Below are positions 43,213 through 46,883 of a stretch of 46,883 nucleotides of DNA, piece by piece. A program made the translations under genes and the position numbers. Below the pieces are notes generated by a model that had not been told where the DNA came from, searched no databases, and saw only the letters and a list, made by a program, of their open reading frames with translations. The DNA is from JBFLXB01 sp964570625 (GTDB lineage: Bacteria > Nitrospirota > Nitrospiria > 2-01-FULL-66-17): assembly GCA_964570625.1 (NCBI GenBank), contig CAZMYW010000013.1, positions 1 through 46,883 of the forward strand, in the 5' to 3' direction. How positions within the stretch are numbered: the stretch's first letter is position 1; every line of letters starts with the position of its first letter.

Positions 43213-43932
43213 CTAGAGCGCGAGCGGTCCCAATGCGGCTTTCTGGCACGCCGCGAGTTTTTTGATTCCGCTCGCGGCCAATTGCGTCAGTTCCGCGAGA
43301 TCTTCGGCGGAAAACGGCGTGCGTTCAGCGGTCCCCTGTACTTCGATGAATCCACCGGCCCCTGTCATCACGACATTCATGTCCACGTCGGCCTTGGAGT
43401 CTTCGACATAGGTCAAATCCAACACCTGTCGGCCGTTCACCATGCCTACGCTCACCGCCGCGACATAGTCCTTGACCGGCATTCCAGGAAACAAGCCATC
43501 CGCCATCCCCTTTCGGCACGCGGCTACCAGGGCCACGAAGGCACCCGTGATAGATGCCGTGCGCGTCCCGCCGTCGGCTTGAATCACGTCGCAGTCGATC
43601 CAGATCGTCCGCTCGCCCATGGCGGCAAAATCCATGACCGCCCGCAGGGAACGACCCACCAAACGCTGGATCTCCTGCGTCCTCCCCCCAATCTTAGTCC
43701 GCTCGCGCTGAGTGCGCTCGGTAGTGGCGCGGGGGAGCATCGCATACTCGGCCGACACCCATCCCGTGCCCTTACCTTTCAGAAACGGGGGCACCCGATC
43801 CTCGATCGTGGCGGTGCAGACTACCTTGGTTTCGCCCATTTCAATGAGCGCAGATCCCTCGGCTGGCTTAATAAAGCCCGGAGTAATGGTCACCTGGCGT
43901 AGTTGCTTGAGCGTTCGTCCGTCGGGCCGCAT
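43213..43932 (-). CDS. rph: Ribonuclease PH
   Basis: RNase PH is the phosphorolytic 3'-5' exonuclease that trims tRNA 3' ends. The 239-residue product has the family start MRPDGRTLKQLRQVTITPG, then GTGWVSAEYAMLPRATTER and IDCDVIQADGGTRTASITGA. ATG at 43930-43932 follows GGGGA. An ATG nine codons upstream lies on the -10 of the promoter and is rejected. It pairs with rdgB. Confidence 0.96.
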   Translation of the reverse strand: MRPDGRTLKQLRQVTITPGFIKPAEGSALIEMGETKVVCTATIEDRVPPFLKGKGTGWVSAEYAMLPRATTERTQRERTKIGGRTQEIQRLVGRSLRAVMDFAAMGERTIWIDCDVIQADGGTRTASITGAFVALVAACRKGMADGLFPGMPVKDYVAAVSVGMVNGRQVLDLTYVEDSKADVDMNVVMTGAGGFIEVQGTAERTPFSAEDLAELTQLAASGIKKLAACQKAALGPLAL

Positions 43933-43957
43933 ACAGGTCCCCAAAATCGCGGGGGCC

Positions 43958-43987
43958 ATTATAGGAAAGGGGGCGCGGAAAGATCAA
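43958..43987 (-). promoter_or_regulatory. Promoter of the rph-rdgB-tRNA run
   Basis: Minus-strand TTGATC (43982-43987), an 18-bp spacer and TATAAT (43958-43963) lie 26 bp upstream of the rph start. The -10 overlaps the first two bases of the rejected upstream ATG of rph. Confidence 0.75.
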
Positions 43988-44001
43988 ACCGCGGGGTCGG
44001 T

Positions 44002-45237
44002 TTAGGCGGCGGTGGGCAGGGGGAGGTCGTCGTCCCAGCGTCGAGTTCCCAGCCGGCGGTCGTATCGAGTCGGGTCCACTGGGACCGAGACGATGAACGT
44101 CGTTTGGTTTCCAACCTCGGATTCAACCGTGATGGTACCGCGATGTTCTTCCACGACTTGGTGGCAGGCTAGCAACCCCAAACCGCTCCCTTCGTGGCCT
44201 TTGGTGGTAAAAAATGGGGTAAAGAGTTTTTCGAGATTCTCCGGGGGGATCCCCTCGCCCGTATCGGTCACTCGCACCTCGGCATGGGGAATAGATTTCA
44301 CCATGAGCGCGCGGGCGCTCACGGTCAGGGTCCCTCCGGACGGCATGGCCTGAATCGCATTGAGCATGAGATTGATGAACACTTGTTTCATTCGTTCCTG
44401 GTCCATGTGCACCGGCTGCAGCGATGGGTCCGGCTTGACCTCGATGGAGATTCGATGGGATCGCGCCTGCGCATCCAACAAAGTGGCCATTTGAGTCAGT
44501 AGCGCGTTGAGATCCCCCGGCTCGATCTTCAGCTCGGACTCGCCGGTGAACTTCGCGTACGAGAGCAGTTGCCGGATCAATCCCCGAATGCGTTCGACCT
44601 CTTTGACTGTTACCTGGTACAACGTGCCCCAGTATTCTTCATCGTGTTGCCCGTCCTGCCGCTTGCCGGGCAACATCTGCAGAAACGTGGAAATCGGCAC
44701 CAAGGGATTGTTGATTTCATGCGCCAGACCCGCTGCCAGCGTGCCGACCGCGCTGAGACGGTTCGCACGCGCCACACGTTTCAAGGTCTCGATCTTTTCG
44801 GCGTACAGTCGGTCGCGCTCTTTGATGAGCACGTAGCGCTCAATTCCCTCCCGAAACGCCATGCGGACTTCGCGCTCGTCATACGGTTTAGTCAGGTAGC
44901 GGCACACATTGCCCAAATTGATGGCGTCGACAATGCTCTCGAGGTCTGAATACGCCGTCAAGAGCATGCGCACCGTATCGGGGTACACGGTGCGTACGCG
45001 AGCGAGAAACTGCGTGCCGACCATGTCGGGCATGCGTTGGTCGGAGAGGACGAGGGCTACCTCACGCGTGCCAAGGATCTCGAGCCCCTCCGCACCGCTG
45101 GACGTCGTGATGATCGTGAACTCGCGTTTGAACTGGCGCTGTAAGGTCTCCAGGGCATATGGCTCGTCATCGACGTACAAGATCGGGTACGCCTTGTAGT
45201 CAAGATCATCGAACATCCCGGGGCTCTCGGCTCCCAT
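44002..45237 (-). CDS. Receiver-histidine kinase hybrid
   Basis: This is a 411-residue soluble regulator. The N-terminal receiver domain has acceptor D66 (LSDQRMPDM) and the conserved K in LTKPYD. A coiled coil leads to a HisKA domain with H173 (LAHEINNP), then a HATPase domain with N, G1 and G2 boxes (INLMLNAIQAMPSGG, DTGEGIP, GSGLGLL). A receiver placed before the kinase suggests it is phosphorylated by another kinase. The ATG at 45237 is 7 bp after the upstream kinase gene, behind GAGGG. Confidence 0.93.
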   Translation of the reverse strand: MGAESPGMFDDLDYKAYPILYVDDEPYALETLQRQFKREFTIITTSSGAEGLEILGTREVALVLSDQRMPDMVGTQFLARVRTVYPDTVRMLLTAYSDLESIVDAINLGNVCRYLTKPYDEREVRMAFREGIERYVLIKERDRLYAEKIETLKRVARANRLSAVGTLAAGLAHEINNPLVPISTFLQMLPGKRQDGQHDEEYWGTLYQVTVKEVERIRGLIRQLLSYAKFTGESELKIEPGDLNALLTQMATLLDAQARSHRISIEVKPDPSLQPVHMDQERMKQVFINLMLNAIQAMPSGGTLTVSARALMVKSIPHAEVRVTDTGEGIPPENLEKLFTPFFTTKGHEGSGLGLLACHQVVEEHRGTITVESEVGNQTTFIVSVPVDPTRYDRRLGTRRWDDDLPLPTAA

Positions 45238-45244
45238 CAGCCCT

Positions 45245-46883
45245 CTACGCAGCCTGCGTTAACACCTGCGCCAACGGCAGGACTACGGTGAACTCTGCGC
45301 CCTGGCCCGGCTGGCTCTTCACGTCGATCCGCCCACCGGCGTCCTGAACGATCTGATAACTCACTGACAAACCCAGCCCGGTGCCCTGGCCAACCGGTTT
45401 GGTCGTGAAAAACGGCTCGAACAACCGCGACATGTGTTCGGCTTTGATGCCCGGCCCGGAATCGCGCACCGTAACCGTGACCATATGTTCGTGGTCGCGA
45501 GATTCCACCCAGATTTCCCCGGATGTACCGACGGCTTGGACCGCATTCTGCAACAGGTTCATCCACACCTGGTTGAGTTTACCAGGGACCGCGAAAACGT
45601 GCCCGGTGGATCGCAGGTCGGTGTGCAGAACAACCTGTTTAGGCATGGTCGGACGAATCAGATCGATGGTGGACTCCAGCCCTTCCTGCACCGAGGAGGC
45701 GATCCTCTCGTTTTGATCTTTACGGACGAACACTTTCAACTGGGCCACGATCTGTTCGGTGCGCGCGACCCCGCTCTTGACGATCCCTAATGAGGCGTCG
45801 ACATCTTCCACCGCTTCCACCGCGGCGGATTCGATCTGTTCACGAATGACCCGCGGTTTGAGTTCGTCCCAGGCCCGCTGGAGGACCGCTAGACTGTTCT
45901 TCGCAAAGTTGATCGGATTGTTGATCTCGTGAGCCATTCCCGCGACCAACACACCCAAGCCTGCCATCTTTTCGGATTGCAGCAGTTGCGCCTGCGTGGA
46001 CTTCAGCTCGTCAAGCGCGGCCTCCAAGGCCTCGTTGCGCTGCTGAATTTCTCGCTCTAGGCGGCGCAGTTCCAACAACGACTTAATCTTCGCGCGCAAT
46101 TCCTGCGCGTTGAACGGCTTGGTCAAATAGTCGTCGGCTCCGTGTTCCAAACCCTCGATCTTCATGGCCATGTCCGCACGCGCAGTCAGTAGAATGATGG
46201 GGATGTGCATCGTGCGCGGGTCCTTGCGGATTTCTTCGCAGAGTTGATAGCCATCCATCTCCGGCATCATGACGTCTGAAATAATCACATCGGGTAACTG
46301 GTCGGCTGCGATTCGCAGGCCTTCCGCTCCATTGGCCGCTTTGAACACGCGGTACTCCCCCTGAAGCTCGAATGCTACGAATTCCCGCATGTCGGGGTTA
46401 TCTTCCACGACCAAGACTTGGCGGCCATTGGCGGGTGAAAGGCTCGGCGTGGCAGGTGCTTCTGGCTCCGGCACAATGCCGACCATTTGCCGCTCCGCCG
46501 CCACATGGAGCTCGTGTGTCCAGTCTGCTGACGCTGTGTCGCCCACTTTCAGCTGAGGAGTCCTCTCACCTGGGGTTTCGTCTTGTAGCGGCTCCACTAA
46601 CAGGGGGATCGTGAATGTAAATGTCGACCCCCGACCAGGCTCACTTTCCACACTGATCCGGCCACCGTGGAGCTGGACAATCTCCTTGGCAAGCGCCAAG
46701 CCAATACCCGTCCCCTCGTACCGGCGGTTCGTCGATGCATCTACCTGGGAAAATCGCTTGAACAACTTGGGGAGGTCCCTCTCCGCAATTCCAATACCAG
46801 TGTCTGTAACCTGAACTCGCAATTGTCCCTCAACCGACCGGCCCCAGCTCAAAGTGACCCGACCGCCAGTGTCGGTAAACTTG
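45245..46883 (-). CDS. Hybrid kinase-receiver-kinase, 5' end beyond the window
   Basis: The frame is open through the right edge of the window, so the N-terminus is missing. The visible order is the end of a HATPase domain (KFTDTGGRVTLSW, DTGIGIA, GTGIGLALAKEIV), a receiver domain (EDNPDMREF, ISDVMMPEMDG, LTKPF), and a coiled coil. A second HisKA with H in AGMAHEINNP and a second HATPase domain follow (DSGPGI, GTGLGLSVSYQIV). It overlaps no other gene and precedes the receiver-kinase gene by 7 bp, so the two probably form one phosphorelay. Confidence 0.9.
   Translation of the reverse strand, partial: KFTDTGGRVTLSWGRSVEGQLRVQVTDTGIGIAERDLPKLFKRFSQVDASTNRRYEGTGIGLALAKEIVQLHGGRISVESEPGRGSTFTFTIPLLVEPLQDETPGERTPQLKVGDTASADWTHELHVAAERQMVGIVPEPEAPATPSLSPANGRQVLVVEDNPDMREFVAFELQGEYRVFKAANGAEGLRIAADQLPDVIISDVMMPEMDGYQLCEEIRKDPRTMHIPIILLTARADMAMKIEGLEHGADDYLTKPFNAQELRAKIKSLLELRRLEREIQQRNEALEAALDELKSTQAQLLQSEKMAGLGVLVAGMAHEINNPINFAKNSLAVLQRAWDELKPRVIREQIESAAVEAVEDVDASLGIVKSGVARTEQIVAQLKVFVRKDQNERIASSVQEGLESTIDLIRPTMPKQVVLHTDLRSTGHVFAVPGKLNQVWMNLLQNAVQAVGTSGEIWVESRDHEHMVTVTVRDSGPGIKAEHMSRLFEPFFTTKPVGQGTGLGLSVSYQIVQDAGGRIDVKSQPGQGAEFTVVLPLAQVLTQAA

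Overview
The window is about 46.9 kb of GC-rich (roughly 60% by eye) chromosomal DNA from a Gram-negative, diderm bacterium. The outer membrane is implied by lipoproteins with lipoboxes, a LolA-like periplasmic protein and a TolQ/TolR/TonB-type energised system. The gene mix (parABS next to a bactofilin, AgmX/PglI-type protein with TPR partners, ECF sigma factors, multi-domain histidine kinases) fits Nitrospirota, Methylomirabilota or a deltaproteobacterial lineage. The sequence alone does not fix the phylum.

Region 1 (1-1235) is the edge of a chromosomal integron: an intI-type tyrosine recombinase preceded by palindromic attI/attC-like DNA and a terminator. Any cassette array would lie to the left, outside the window.

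Region 2 (1347-11367, all minus strand) is the origin-proximal housekeeping run rpmH-rnpA-yidD-yidC-mnmE-mnmG-rsmG-parA-parB-bactofilin-mnmA. It is read from a consensus sigma70 promoter at 11410-11438 that shares its -10 element with a divergent promoter for pyrE. Two perfect parS sites lie at 4818-4833 (inside the 3' end of rsmG) and 7398-7413 (between mnmG and mnmE), so the chromosome origin is probably nearby, although no dnaA gene or clear DnaA-box cluster is present. A 130-bp complex palindrome separates the bactofilin from mnmA.

Region 3 (11455-16390, plus strand) holds pyrE, a LolA-like periplasmic protein translationally coupled to a Cache-HAMP-GAF membrane sensor with no output domain, and an ECF sigma factor overlapping its anti-sigma factor. 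The anti-sigma factor carries a CxxCH haem-attachment motif in its predicted periplasmic tail.

Region 4 (16456-28479, minus strand) holds clpX-clpP-tig with three upstream tRNA genes (Leu, Lys, Arg), a class A penicillin-binding protein, comM, a small lipoprotein, a patatin-like phospholipase, a ParA ATPase fused to a glycogen-binding-like CBM48 domain, and bioB.

Region 5 (28610-38156, plus strand) is a tightly packed cluster: a lipoprotein with an Fn3-like end, two large periplasmic TPR proteins, a TPR lipoprotein, a small secreted protein, TolQ/ExbB, two TolR/ExbD proteins and an AgmX/PglI-type TonB-like protein. From the TPR proteins onward most genes overlap by 1-8 bp. The set looks like one proton-driven envelope machine, and the first TolR homologue lacks the proton-path aspartate. 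This cluster and the haem-motif anti-sigma factor are the best candidates for under-described systems.

Region 6 (38149-46883) has rimO with a beta-propeller lipoprotein, a divergent GGDEF-EAL protein, two tRNA genes (Arg, Pro), rdgB and rph, and a two-gene phosphorelay (kinase-receiver-kinase, cut by the window edge, and receiver-kinase).
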